This document shows, one piece after another, positions 18,110 through 27,323 of a DNA stretch of 51,468 bases. Made by a program: the position numbers and the translations under genes. Origin of the DNA: JAISGQ01 sp045536305 (lineage in GTDB: Bacteria; Bacillota; Clostridia; Oscillospirales; Acutalibacteraceae); assembly GCA_045536305.1 (NCBI GenBank), contig JAZSNH010000058.1:1-51468 (forward strand), given 5' to 3'. The notes under the pieces were generated by a model, which saw only the letters and a program-made list of their open reading frames with translations, was not told the DNA's origin and did not search any database. Positions within the stretch are counted from its first letter, which is position 1. Every line of letters starts with the position of its first letter.

Positions 18110-19027
18110 ATGAACAACTATACCGAATTTGCTCAGCTGCTTGCGGCAAAATCAATTAAGGCAAAGCTCGATGAACCGATGAGCAAGCGTACGTCGTTTA
18201 AGATAGGCGGTCCAGCGGATATATTTGTCTCTGTTCAGACACGCGATGAGCTGAAAACAGTGATACAGATGACAAAAGAGCAGAATATACCCCTGACAGT
18301 TATCGGCAACGGAACAAATCTGCTTGTTTCCGATAAAGGTATAAGAGGTGTTGTTGTATCTCTTGACGGTGATTTTTGTTCCCTTCAATTTATAGACGGT
18401 AATAAAATTATTGCAGGTGCAGGAGCCATGCTTTCGCATCTTTGTCAGTTCGCTCACGGAAACAGCCTTGCAGGACTTGAGTTTGCTTATGGAATCCCCG
18501 GGTCTGTCGGCGGTGCTGTTTATATGAATGCAGGTGCTTACGGCGGAGAAATGAAGGACGTTGCCGCTGCATGTGAATACATCACAATTGACGGTGAGAT
18601 AAATTCTCTGACCATTGATGAAATGGAGCTTGATTACAGAAAAAGCTTTTTTACGGGTAAAGATCATATTATCCTTTCCGCTACTTTTGTTCTTGAAAAA
18701 GGAGATAAGGACAGAATAAAGGGAACAATGCGTGAATTGATGGGAAAAAGAAGCGATAAACAGCCTCTTGAGCTTCCAAGTGCAGGCAGTGCATTCAAAC
18801 GTCCCGAAGGACATTTCGCAGGCGCGCTTATTGAACGGTGCGGTCTTAAGGGATATACGGTAGGCGGTGCACAGGTAAGCGAAAAACACGCAGGATTTAT
18901 CGTTAATATTGGTAATGCAACCTGTAATGATGTTCTTGAGCTGGTTCGTCACATACAGGAAACAGTAAAAAGAGAAACCGGAGTTGACCTTGAAAGCGAA
19001 ATAAGAGCTATAGGCGAGGGCGTGTGA
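18110..19027 (+). CDS. murB: UDP-N-acetylenolpyruvoylglucosamine reductase
   Basis: MurB reduces UDP-GlcNAc-enolpyruvate to UDP-MurNAc with NADPH and FAD, the second committed step of peptidoglycan synthesis. The 305 residues show the FAD-binding PCMH fold (KRTSFKIGGPADIFV, IGNGTNLLVSDKGIRGVVV, LAGLEFAYGIPGSVGGAVYMNAGAYGGE) and the catalytic serine region LPSAGSAFKRPEG, followed by GAQVSEKHAGFIVN. The ATG at 18110 is chosen because TTGGAGA precedes it at a good distance; a TTG at 18098 would place the start on the ribosome-binding site. Confidence 0.96.
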   Translation: MNNYTEFAQLLAAKSIKAKLDEPMSKRTSFKIGGPADIFVSVQTRDELKTVIQMTKEQNIPLTVIGNGTNLLVSDKGIRGVVVSLDGDFCSLQFIDGNKIIAGAGAMLSHLCQFAHGNSLAGLEFAYGIPGSVGGAVYMNAGAYGGEMKDVAAACEYITIDGEINSLTIDEMELDYRKSFFTGKDHIILSATFVLEKGDKDRIKGTMRELMGKRSDKQPLELPSAGSAFKRPEGHFAGALIERCGLKGYTVGGAQVSEKHAGFIVNIGNATCNDVLELVRHIQETVKRETGVDLESEIRAIGEGV

Positions 19028-19033
19028 GATTAA

Positions 19034-19894
19034 ATGGAATTTTTAGTAATAACCGGACTTTCAGGTGCAGGCAAAACTGTTATGCATAATGCTCTTGAGG
19101 ATATCGGATATTATTGTGTCGATAATATTCCTCCTCAGCTTCTGCCGAGATTTTACGATTTGTGCATTCAGGCAGATAATATTCATAAAGCTGCCGTAGT
19201 TATTGACTGCAGAGGCTTTGAGCTTTTTTCGAACTTCAATCAATCTCTTGAAAAACTGCGTGCAGAGCGTGATTTGTTTAAACTTGTATATGTTGACTGC
19301 AAAACAGATGTTCTCATCAACAGATTCAAGGAAAATCGTCGTTCGCACCCAATGTATGATAAATGCGGTTATTCGATCAACGAGGCGATCGATGAGGAAA
19401 AAGCTTTATTGACTCCTGCAAGAGAGCAGGCAGATCTTATAATTGATACATCCAATATTACTCCAAAGCAGCTGAGAGAGAGAGTAATTCAGATGTTTGC
19501 CGGAGAAACCTACTGCCCAATGAAAATAGAAATAGTTTCTTTCGGTTTTAAACGAGGCCCGTTGATCGGTGCGGATATGATTTTTGATGTTCGTTGTTTT
19601 CCTAATCCTTACTATATTCCGGAACTTCGTCCTCTTACGGGGGTTGATGCGCCTGTACGCGACTACGTCCTGGCAAGTGATCTGACAAAGGGATTTTTAA
19701 ATAAGCTGTGTGACTTAATGGCATATATGATACCTCTTTATATTGCAGAAGGCAGAAGCCAGCTTATTATCGGAATAGGCTGTACAGGAGGAAATCACCG
19801 TTCGGTAGCAATTTCTGAAGCACTTAAGCAATTTTTACGCACAAAAGGCTATTCATCCGTTGTAACTCACAGAGATAAAGATATAAAGACTTAA
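19034..19894 (+). CDS. rapZ: RapZ/YvcJ family nucleotide-binding protein
   Basis: The 286-residue protein has the P-loop GLSGAGKT at residues 8-15, a central DCKTDVLINRFKENRRSHP segment, and the C-terminal IGIGCTGGNHRSVAISE region that characterises the family. In E. coli RapZ targets the small RNA GlmZ to RNase E; in Firmicutes YvcJ is a nucleotide-binding protein linked to competence and envelope metabolism, so the E. coli role should not be assumed. It is followed by whiA after 13 bases; the yvcK gene that often lies between the two is absent here. Confidence 0.94.
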   Translation: MEFLVITGLSGAGKTVMHNALEDIGYYCVDNIPPQLLPRFYDLCIQADNIHKAAVVIDCRGFELFSNFNQSLEKLRAERDLFKLVYVDCKTDVLINRFKENRRSHPMYDKCGYSINEAIDEEKALLTPAREQADLIIDTSNITPKQLRERVIQMFAGETYCPMKIEIVSFGFKRGPLIGADMIFDVRCFPNPYYIPELRPLTGVDAPVRDYVLASDLTKGFLNKLCDLMAYMIPLYIAEGRSQLIIGIGCTGGNHRSVAISEALKQFLRTKGYSSVVTHRDKDIKT

Positions 19895-19907
19895 CAGGTG
19901 CAGTGCA

Positions 19908-20801
19908 ATGTCATTTTCATCCGAGACTAAAATTTCTCTTTGCGAACTCGGTTCGCAAAGTAAATGCTGTTTAAGAGCAGAGGCTTATGCCTTACTGCTC
20001 TTTTCGGGTTTATTGAGTGATTCCTCGCAGAATGTATATAGAACAAAGTATAAATACATCGGAGAAAAAATCGCTGAATCTGCAGCACAGATGTGCGGCG
20101 TTTCAGTTGACATAACACACCCCAAAAAAACAGATGAAAAATCTGTTTTTACATTGTCTGTTCCATATAAGTCAGACAGGGAAGACCTGAAGGAAGCCTT
20201 CGGCGAGGATAATGAAATACATTTAACCGTTATGAATAAACCGTGCTGCTTTTCCGCTTTTTTAAGAGGTGCATTTCTTGCGTGCGGTTCTGTGACGGAT
20301 CCTAAAAAAGATTATCATTTAGAGTTTGATATTCAAAAGAAGGAACTGGCAGAAACGTTTATTAAACTGCTTAATTTTAACGGAATTGTCAACGCAGGCC
20401 TTTCAGAGCGTAAAGGTAATTACCTTGCATACTTTAAGGACAGTGAAATAATAGAACAGATACTGCTTGAAATGGGTGCTCAAAACGCTTCTTTTCAAAT
20501 TTTTGAGGAACGGTCGCTCCGAGATATGAGAAACCGTGTACAGAGGCAGACAAATTGTGACAATGCAAATCTGAGAAAAACATCAAATGCTGCTGCAGAA
20601 CAGATTGTAATTATCAAAAAGTATTGTGAAGGTCATAGCCTTTACGATCTTCCGCTTGAATTGAGGGAAATCGCAGAGCTTAGACTTGAAAATCCGGGTA
20701 CGTCTTTGCGTGATCTTGGAGAAATGTTTGATCCTCCGCTGTCGAGAAGCGGAGTGAACCACAGAATAAAGCGATTGCTGGAATGGTGTAAGGAGGAATA
20801 A
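19908..20801 (+). CDS. whiA: DNA-binding protein WhiA
   Basis: WhiA joins a degenerate LAGLIDADG homing-endonuclease-like domain to a C-terminal helix-turn-helix. Here the first (about residues 1-200) contains LRAEAYALLLFSG and FLRGAFLACGSVTDPKKDYHLEF, and the last part shows LREIAELRLENPGTSLRDLGEMFDPPLSRSGVNHRIKRL, the HTH signature. In actinobacteria it controls sporulation division; in Bacillus it affects Z-ring function and chromosome segregation. At 297 residues it is slightly short. It ends 2 bases before the dnaE start. Confidence 0.95.
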   Translation: MSFSSETKISLCELGSQSKCCLRAEAYALLLFSGLLSDSSQNVYRTKYKYIGEKIAESAAQMCGVSVDITHPKKTDEKSVFTLSVPYKSDREDLKEAFGEDNEIHLTVMNKPCCFSAFLRGAFLACGSVTDPKKDYHLEFDIQKKELAETFIKLLNFNGIVNAGLSERKGNYLAYFKDSEIIEQILLEMGAQNASFQIFEERSLRDMRNRVQRQTNCDNANLRKTSNAAAEQIVIIKKYCEGHSLYDLPLELREIAELRLENPGTSLRDLGEMFDPPLSRSGVNHRIKRLLEWCKEE

Positions 20802-20803
20802 AG

Positions 20804-23800
20804 ATGGGTGGCTTCGTACATTTGCATGTACATACTGAATATAGTCTCCTCGACGGTGCATGCCGCATTCCGGATTTGGTTGCAGAGACAAAGAGACTAG
20901 GTCAGGAAGCATTAGCAATAACGGATCATGGCGTAATGTACGGAGTTATCGATTTTTACAAGGAATGTAAAAAACAAGGAATAAAGCCTGTTATAGGCTG
21001 TGAGGTTTATGTATCGAGACGAACGAGACATGATAAGGTTCATGGTATGGACAATGAATCTTATCATCTTGTTCTTTTATGTGAGAATTACAAGGGTTAC
21101 GAAAATTTATGTAAACTTGTTTCGCTTGCATGGACAGAAGGCTTTTACAGTAAGCCGAGAGTTGACCGCGAAGTACTTGAACAGTATCACGATGGATTGA
21201 TAGCCCTTTCTGCATGCCTTGCAGGTGAACCTTCGAGAAAAATAGATGATGGGGACTATGAAGCGGCAAAGGAAGCTGCTGTATGGTATGACAGTGTTTT
21301 TGGCCGAGGAAAATATTATCTTGAGCTTCAGGATCATGGAATCGATGAGCAAATTCGTGTTAACGACGGACTTGTCAGAATTTCACGGGAAACAGGAATT
21401 CCTATAGTCGTAACAAATGACTGCCATTATATTTCAAGAGAAGATGCAAAAATGCATGAAGTACTCCTTTGTATTCAGACAAAGGATGTTATAAGCAACC
21501 CGCAGGCATTTAAATTTCCTACACAGGAATTTTACTTAAAAAGCGAAGAGGAAATGACGCTTCTCGTTTCTGATTATCCTGAGGCGATCGAAAACACTGC
21601 CAAAATTGCCGAAATGTGCAATGTTGATTTTGAGTTCGGTGTCACCAAGCTGCCGAATTTCGATGTTCCCGAAGGACAAACTCATTACGAATATTTCAAA
21701 AATCTTTGTTATGAGGGTTTATACAAAAATTATGGTAAAAATCCTTCTCAGGAAATAGTTGACAGGCTCGAATACGAGCTTACCACGATTGAGCGAATGG
21801 GATATGTTGACTACTATCTGATTGTTCATGATTTTGTACATTATGCGAGGACTCACGATGTTCCCACGGGTCATGGGCGCGGATCGGGCGCAGGAAGTAT
21901 TGCTGCTTATTGCATTGGAATAACGTCAATTGATCCTATTCGATATAATTTGCTTTTTGAAAGATTTCTTAATCCGGAACGTGTGAGTATGCCTGACTTT
22001 GATATTGATTTTTCGGATGAAAAACGACAAGAGGTAATTGATTATGTTATTGATAAATATGGTGAAGACCATGTTGCACAGATAGTTACATTCGGAACAA
22101 TGAAAGCTCGCCGTGCCATACGTGATGTAGGCAGAGCTATGGGGGTTCCGCTCAATCTTCGCGATAAGCTTGCAAAGCTTGTGCCGCAGGAGCTTCACAT
22201 GACACTTGACAAGGCTTATGAGATATCTGCGGATATTCGCGCTATGTGTCAGGAGGATCCTCAGATAAATGAGCTTTATGAAATGGCGCGTAAGGTCGAA
22301 GGGATGCCCGGAAATATATCAAAGCATGCGGCAGGAGTTGTTATAACCGATAATCCTGTAGATTTTTATGTACCTCTTGCAAAAAACGAAGGTGCTGTCA
22401 TAACTCAGTATCCGATGACTACTCTTGAAAATCTCGGATTGCTTAAAATGGATTTTCTTGGATTGCGAAATCTTACGGTTATTGACGATACAGTTAAAAT
22501 GATCCGCAAAAAAGAAGAAAATTTTGACCTTGACAAGGTAAATGACAGAGATGAAGAAGTATTTGCAATGCTTTCCCAGGGACATACAGAAGGTGTTTTT
22601 CAGTTTGAATCCGCAGGAATGAGAAGGGTTCTGACGCAGCTTGTTCCGGAGAGCATAGAGGATCTTATAGCCGTTATTTCTCTTTACAGACCGGGACCGA
22701 TGGCATCTATACCGAAATATGTAGATAATCGCCACCATCCCGAAAAAATAACTTATGCTACGGATTTGCTTGAAAATATTCTTAACGTTACTAACGGATG
22801 CATAGTATATCAGGAGCAGGTTATGCAGATATGCCGTGAGCTTGCAGGATATTCGCTCGGTCGTGCGGATCTTGTGCGCCGTGCCATGTCTAAGAAAAAA
22901 CGAGCCGAAATGGAAAAGGAGCGTATAGTTTTCATTGAGGGAAGCGTTGACGAGGACGGTAATGTGGTCGTTGACGGAGCACTGAGGCGCGGAGTGTCAA
23001 GAGAGGCTGCAGAACAGATATTTGCAGAGATACAAGTGTTTTCCGAGTATGCATTTAATAAAAGTCACGCCGCAGCATACGCTTTAGTATCATACGAAAC
23101 TGCATATCTCAAATATCATTACCCGAGAGAGTATATGTCAGCTCTATTAACCAGCGTTCTCGGTGAAAGAGGCATGGTAGCAAGATATATCTCCGAATGT
23201 CAGCGCATCGGAATAAAAGTTCTTCCTCCGCATGTCAATTACTCGGAGCAGAAATTTGCCGTGCACGGAGAAGATATCAGATTCGGACTCCTTGCAATTA
23301 AAAATATAGGTGCGGGATTTGTTGAAACACTTATCAATGAACGAAACAAAAACGGTGAATATAATGACTTTTACAGCTTCTGTGAGCGTCTTTACGGTAA
23401 GGATACCAATCGCCGTTCCATTGAAAGTCTTATAAAAAGCGGAGCTTTGGATGGTCTTGCAGCAAATCGTCATCAGATGCTTTCGTCGATTGATATCGTG
23501 ATGGCAGATCTTGAAAAAAAGAACAATGGCTTTATAGAAGGACAGATGGGTATTTTTGATCTTATTGCAGATGAAAAAATAAAGCCAAAAGCCGATCTTA
23601 CGAATGTTGAGGAATTTCCCGTAGATCAGCTGCTTGCAATGGAAAAAGAAGTTACAGAGCTTTATTTGTCGGGGCATCCTATGACTCAGTTCAATGAAAT
23701 AGCCGTCAGATTGTCCTCAGACAGGATATCCGATATTTTTGCCATGTGCGAGGATAAATTATTCGGAAGTGCCGACGGTAAACGAATAAATGTTTTGGCG

Positions 23801-24349
23801 CTGGTCAGTTCAATAAAAACAAAAATAACCAGAAACAATGATACAATGGCGTTTGTTCAGCTGGAAGATGTTACCGGCGGTATGGAAATGCTTGTTTTCC
23901 CGAGGGTGCTAACAGAATACAAAGCACTGCTGAATGAAGGAACAGTTGTGTATATTTCAGGCAGACTGAGCGTCAGAGACGACGATGACGATCAAAATGC
24001 AGGAGAAGAGCCAAAGCTTATCTGTGAACAGATACATACAATTGAGTCTGCGGAAAAAAGATATAATAATTCCGGCGGCAAATCTATATCTCAGAATAAC
24101 AACCAGAATAAGACAGCATCTAAGAATCCGGGGTTATATCTGAAAACAGATACACTCGAATGCCCGCAATTTGAAAAAGCTAAAAAAATACTGCGGATAT
24201 TTGATGGGCCGACCTCGGTATATGTTTATACAACATCCGACAAAATCCTTAGAGCGGCATCAAAGGATCTGAACGTATCACTTAATGATGTTATGCTAAA
24301 AGAACTAAAAAACATTCTCGGTGAGGAAAATGTTGTTGTAAAACATTAA
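20804..24349 (+). CDS. dnaE: DNA polymerase III subunit alpha (DnaE type)
   Basis: This C-family DNA polymerase of 1181 residues shows an N-terminal PHP domain (HLHVHTEYSLLDGA, residues 7-20), the palm motif GRGSGAGSIAAYCIG, the catalytic aspartates in PDFDIDFSD near residue 400, the finger segment LYRPGPMASIPKYV, an HhH tail around 800-870, and an OB fold near 1000-1090 (FVQLEDVTGGMEMLVFPRV). In Firmicutes DnaE extends primers on the lagging strand while PolC does most synthesis; polC is not in the window. ATG start with a GGAGGAATAAAG ribosome-binding site overlapping the whiA end. Confidence 0.97.
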   Translation: MGGFVHLHVHTEYSLLDGACRIPDLVAETKRLGQEALAITDHGVMYGVIDFYKECKKQGIKPVIGCEVYVSRRTRHDKVHGMDNESYHLVLLCENYKGYENLCKLVSLAWTEGFYSKPRVDREVLEQYHDGLIALSACLAGEPSRKIDDGDYEAAKEAAVWYDSVFGRGKYYLELQDHGIDEQIRVNDGLVRISRETGIPIVVTNDCHYISREDAKMHEVLLCIQTKDVISNPQAFKFPTQEFYLKSEEEMTLLVSDYPEAIENTAKIAEMCNVDFEFGVTKLPNFDVPEGQTHYEYFKNLCYEGLYKNYGKNPSQEIVDRLEYELTTIERMGYVDYYLIVHDFVHYARTHDVPTGHGRGSGAGSIAAYCIGITSIDPIRYNLLFERFLNPERVSMPDFDIDFSDEKRQEVIDYVIDKYGEDHVAQIVTFGTMKARRAIRDVGRAMGVPLNLRDKLAKLVPQELHMTLDKAYEISADIRAMCQEDPQINELYEMARKVEGMPGNISKHAAGVVITDNPVDFYVPLAKNEGAVITQYPMTTLENLGLLKMDFLGLRNLTVIDDTVKMIRKKEENFDLDKVNDRDEEVFAMLSQGHTEGVFQFESAGMRRVLTQLVPESIEDLIAVISLYRPGPMASIPKYVDNRHHPEKITYATDLLENILNVTNGCIVYQEQVMQICRELAGYSLGRADLVRRAMSKKKRAEMEKERIVFIEGSVDEDGNVVVDGALRRGVSREAAEQIFAEIQVFSEYAFNKSHAAAYALVSYETAYLKYHYPREYMSALLTSVLGERGMVARYISECQRIGIKVLPPHVNYSEQKFAVHGEDIRFGLLAIKNIGAGFVETLINERNKNGEYNDFYSFCERLYGKDTNRRSIESLIKSGALDGLAANRHQMLSSIDIVMADLEKKNNGFIEGQMGIFDLIADEKIKPKADLTNVEEFPVDQLLAMEKEVTELYLSGHPMTQFNEIAVRLSSDRISDIFAMCEDKLFGSADGKRINVLALVSSIKTKITRNNDTMAFVQLEDVTGGMEMLVFPRVLTEYKALLNEGTVVYISGRLSVRDDDDDQNAGEEPKLICEQIHTIESAEKRYNNSGGKSISQNNNQNKTASKNPGLYLKTDTLECPQFEKAKKILRIFDGPTSVYVYTTSDKILRAASKDLNVSLNDVMLKELKNILGEENVVVKH

Positions 24350-24385
24350 AAATTTAATTTTTAGTTAATAAAAAACAACAGCTTC

Positions 24386-24414
24386 TTGTAAAATAAATTA
24401 AAAAGTAATATAAT
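24386..24414 (+). promoter_or_regulatory. SigA-type promoter of pfkA
   Basis: TTGTAA (24386-24391) and a perfect TATAAT (24409-24414) are separated by 17 bp, about 45 nt before the first possible pfkA start. Confidence 0.65.
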
Positions 24415-24458
24415 CACTTTAAATCGTGATAAACTAAACGAAGGGAGAGTAGTTTGCT

Positions 24459-25559
24459 GTGTTCGGAAGAAGGAAAAAAGCAGAAACTGCGGCTCAGATA
24501 AAAGAGATTGAGGTAAAAGATATAAAAACAGAATCGGAGGAGCAGACGGTGGAAAATGTAAAGAAGGATAGGATAGCTGTTCTTACCAGCGGCGGAGATG
24601 CACCGGGAATGAATGCAGCAGTAAGAGCTGTTGTACGTGCAGGCATAAACGCCGGCTTCGAGGTTATAGGTTTTTACAGAGGATATAACGGTCTTCTTAA
24701 CTGCGAAGAGGGTGTCGATTATAAGCTTATGGATCTTCGCAGCGTGTCGGATACCATTCAGCATGGCGGTACTATGCTTTGCACAGCAAGAAGTCCGGAA
24801 TACAACACCCCTGCAGGTGTTGAAAAAGCAGCTGCAAATTGCGAAAAGCTCGGTATAAAGGGTCTTGCTGTTATTGGAGGCGACGGTTCCTTCAGAGGTG
24901 CTCTCGATCTTTCAAGAAAAGGAATATCCTGTGTTGGTATCCCCGGAACGATCGATAATGATATAGCATGCAGTGAGTATACTATTGGATTTGATACCTC
25001 ATGCAATACTGCAATGAGAATGATCGATAATTTAAGAGATACTGCTGAATCTCACGACAGATGCAGCGTTGTTGAGGTTATGGGCAGACATGCAGGTTAT
25101 ATAGCTGTGCACACAGGTATTGCCTGTGGTGCTACTTCTGTTCTTATTCCTGAGGCTGATATCGATCTTGAAAGAGACGTCATTGAACCGATCAGAGAAA
25201 CTCAGGCAACAGGAAAGCAGCATTTTATTATTATAGTTGCTGAAGGTGTATGCTTTGATCATCCTGAATTTGGTGGAGTAGAAAATATAGCTAAATATAT
25301 TCAAGAAAAGACAGGAATTGAATCTCGTGCTACTATCTTGGGTCATGTTCAGCGCGGAGGATCTCCGACCGCTCGCGACAGAGTTACTGCATCCGAGCTT
25401 GGATATAAAGCAGTTGAGCTTATAGCAGGCGGCTGCAAGAGCAGAGTTGTCGCTGTCAAGGATAACAAGATTGTTGATTATGACATTGAAGAAGCACTTG
25501 CAATGAAGAAAACTCTTGATCTTGAGCTTGTAAATATTGCTAAAGTTGTCTCAAAATAA
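24459..25559 (+). CDS. pfkA: ATP-dependent 6-phosphofructokinase
   Basis: The enzyme phosphorylates fructose 6-phosphate, the committed step of glycolysis. The core begins with RIAVLTSGGDAPGMNAAVRAVVR (ATP site), continues with VIGGDGSFRGA, the catalytic GTIDNDI, the fructose-6-phosphate segment EVMGRHAGYIA and the ILGHVQRGGSPTARDR C-terminal signature. From the GTG at 24459 the protein has 366 residues, including a charged 36-residue N-terminal extension not seen in standard PfkA. A second in-frame GTG at 24549 stands behind GGAGGAG and gives a normal 336-residue enzyme. Either or both may be used. The gene is a single transcription unit with its own promoter and terminator. Confidence 0.93.
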   Translation: MFGRRKKAETAAQIKEIEVKDIKTESEEQTVENVKKDRIAVLTSGGDAPGMNAAVRAVVRAGINAGFEVIGFYRGYNGLLNCEEGVDYKLMDLRSVSDTIQHGGTMLCTARSPEYNTPAGVEKAAANCEKLGIKGLAVIGGDGSFRGALDLSRKGISCVGIPGTIDNDIACSEYTIGFDTSCNTAMRMIDNLRDTAESHDRCSVVEVMGRHAGYIAVHTGIACGATSVLIPEADIDLERDVIEPIRETQATGKQHFIIIVAEGVCFDHPEFGGVENIAKYIQEKTGIESRATILGHVQRGGSPTARDRVTASELGYKAVELIAGGCKSRVVAVKDNKIVDYDIEEALAMKKTLDLELVNIAKVVSK

Positions 25560-25567
25560 AGATATAT

Positions 25568-25600
25568 GCGGAAGCTTCCTTGGAGTTTCCGCTTTTCTTT
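25568..25600 (+). terminator. Intrinsic terminator of pfkA
   Basis: An 11-bp stem with two G-U pairs (GCGGAAGCTTC with GGAGTTTCCGC) and a 3-nt loop is followed by TTTTCTTT, directly after the pfkA stop. Confidence 0.8.
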
Positions 25601-25652
25601 GTGTATGTATACAAAATATTGTATTCAACATTAGTTTGTTATCTAAATATGC

Positions 25653-25667
25653 ACGAATTTATTTCGT
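25653..25667. promoter_or_regulatory. Dyad upstream of the pur operon, possible operator
   Basis: ACGAA-TTTAT-TTCGT is a perfect 5-5-5 inverted repeat, 13 bp before a TTGACA at 25681-25686. ACGAA half-sites recall Firmicute PurR boxes. No good -10 at 16-18 bp from the TTGACA was found, so the promoter itself is not defined, and the purine riboswitch core is absent. Confidence 0.35.
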
Positions 25668-25730
25668 TTACTTGCAATTATTGACATATACAATTAAAAT
25701 ATAATTAACATATTTTAGGAGTGAGTGTTA

Positions 25731-26234
25731 ATGTCTCAATACAAGGTAGCGGTAATTATGGGCAGTGACAGTGATTTGCCCGTTGTAGCACCTGCAATTA
25801 CTACTCTTCGTCAGTTTGGAATAGAAGTGGAAGCACGTGTAATGTCCGCTCACAGAACTCCCGAAGCAGCGGCAGAATTTGCTTCAAAAGCCAGAGAAAA
25901 CGGATTTGGTGTTATTATTGCCGCAGCGGGAAAAGCAGCTCATCTCGCAGGTGCTATCGCAGCAAATACTACCTTGCCCGTTATTGGTATACCCGTTAAA
26001 TCCTCTACACTTGACGGACTCGATGCACTTTTGGCTACCGTGCAGATGCCTATGGGTATCCCTGTTGCAACAGTTGCAATTGACGGTGCCGGAAATGCAG
26101 CTCTCCTTGCTGTACAGATGCTCGCTGTTTCCGATCCTTCTCTTGAGGAAAAGCTTGCACAGATGAAAGTTGATATGGCTGCAGGAGTAGAAAAAAAGGA
26201 TGCTCAGCTTCAGCTTAAAATCGCAGAGCTTTAA
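25731..26234 (+). CDS. purE: N5-carboxyaminoimidazole ribonucleotide mutase, class I PurE
   Basis: PurE converts N5-CAIR to CAIR in purine synthesis. The 167 residues show the class I features GSDSD at 11-15, the SAHRTP loop at 39-44, and IAAAGKAAHLAGAIAANT and PVKSSTLDGLDALLATVQMP in the active site. The class I type expects a PurK partner, which is not in the window. The ATG at 25731 follows AGGAGTG at normal spacing; a GTG two codons upstream lies within that site. First gene of purE-purM-purN-purH-purD. Confidence 0.96.
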   Translation: MSQYKVAVIMGSDSDLPVVAPAITTLRQFGIEVEARVMSAHRTPEAAAEFASKARENGFGVIIAAAGKAAHLAGAIAANTTLPVIGIPVKSSTLDGLDALLATVQMPMGIPVATVAIDGAGNAALLAVQMLAVSDPSLEEKLAQMKVDMAAGVEKKDAQLQLKIAEL

Positions 26235-26288
26235 ATTTAATTTTTAAATAAACGCATAAGCGTATCATATTTATGGAGGTCAAAATCT

Positions 26289-27323
26289 ATGGATAGTTTC
26301 AGCAACAGCTATAAGGATGCCGGTGTCGATGTAACCGCAGGCTACAAAGCGGTAGATCTGATGAAGCGGCATGTAGAAAGAACCCGTACTCCCGGTGTTC
26401 TTTCGGGAATAGGCGGATTCGGCGGACTTTTTGCTCCGAATCTTACAGGGATCAAGGAGCCTGTTCTTGTATCGGGTACTGACGGTGTCGGAACAAAGCT
26501 TAAGATCGCTTTTCTTATGAACAAGCATGATACAATAGGAATTGACTGTGTGGCGATGTGTGCAAACGATGTTGCATGCAGCGGAGCTCAGCCGTTGTTT
26601 TTCCTCGATTATCTTGCAGTAGGCAAAAATTATCCCGAGCGTGTTGCAGAGATCGTTGGCGGTGTTGCCGAAGGCTGTGTAAGAGCAGGCTGTGCTCTTA
26701 TCGGAGGTGAAACTGCTGAAATGCCCGGCTTTTATCCAATAGATGAATATGACCTTGCAGGTTTCTGTGTAGGTCTCGGCGACAGAGAAAAGCTTATAGA
26801 CACAAGCAAGATCGCTTACGGTGATGTACTTATCGGCGTTGCATCTTCAGGCCTCCACAGCAACGGATATTCTCTGGTTCGTCACATTCTGCGCGTCAAT
26901 GAAGAAAAGTTAAGACTTGTTATTGATGATATCGGAAGACCTCTCGGAGAAGAGCTTCTTGAGCCGACAAGAATGTATGTTAAGCCTGTGTTGGATCTTA
27001 TTTCGAAGGTTAATGTTCACGGTATATCCAACATTACCGGCGGCGGTTTTTATGAGAATATTCCAAGAATGCTTTCTGAGGGACAGTGTGCAAAGGTTCA
27101 GCAGAGCAGCGTAAACATTCTGCCTATATTCAAGATATTGCAGAGCATAGGCAGAATCGACGATCACGATATGTTCAATACATTTAATATGGGCGTTGGC
27201 TTGGTTGTGGCTGTTGCGCCCGAGGATGTTGACAAAACTATCGCTGTGCTTAAGGAAAATGGCGAAACTGCCTATGTTATCGGTGAGGTTGCAGAGGGCG
27301 AACGCAGGGTAGAGATGTTATGA
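26289..27323 (+). CDS. purM: Phosphoribosylformylglycinamidine cyclo-ligase
   Basis: PurM uses ATP to close the imidazole ring, making AIR from FGAM. The 344 residues show the family pattern GGFGGLFAPNLTGIKEPVLVSGTDGVGTKLK, GIDCVAMCANDVACSGAQPLFFLDYLA, the GGETAEMPGFYP loop and NITGGGFYENIPRML. The length is normal. The ATG has a GGAGG site upstream. The stop overlaps the purN start by four bases, indicating coupled translation. Confidence 0.97.
   Translation: MDSFSNSYKDAGVDVTAGYKAVDLMKRHVERTRTPGVLSGIGGFGGLFAPNLTGIKEPVLVSGTDGVGTKLKIAFLMNKHDTIGIDCVAMCANDVACSGAQPLFFLDYLAVGKNYPERVAEIVGGVAEGCVRAGCALIGGETAEMPGFYPIDEYDLAGFCVGLGDREKLIDTSKIAYGDVLIGVASSGLHSNGYSLVRHILRVNEEKLRLVIDDIGRPLGEELLEPTRMYVKPVLDLISKVNVHGISNITGGGFYENIPRMLSEGQCAKVQQSSVNILPIFKILQSIGRIDDHDMFNTFNMGVGLVVAVAPEDVDKTIAVLKENGETAYVIGEVAEGERRVEML

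Noticed and set aside
18152..18952. 266-codon open frame antisense to murB
   Set aside because: It mirrors murB codons, has no ribosome site or family motif, and murB is certain.
25681..25705. TTGACA with TATAAT as the purE promoter
   Set aside because: The spacing is 13 bp, too short for a SigA promoter; no proper -10 was found at 16-18 bp.
25601..25730. Purine riboswitch before purE
   Set aside because: The conserved junction and loop sequences of the purine aptamer are absent.
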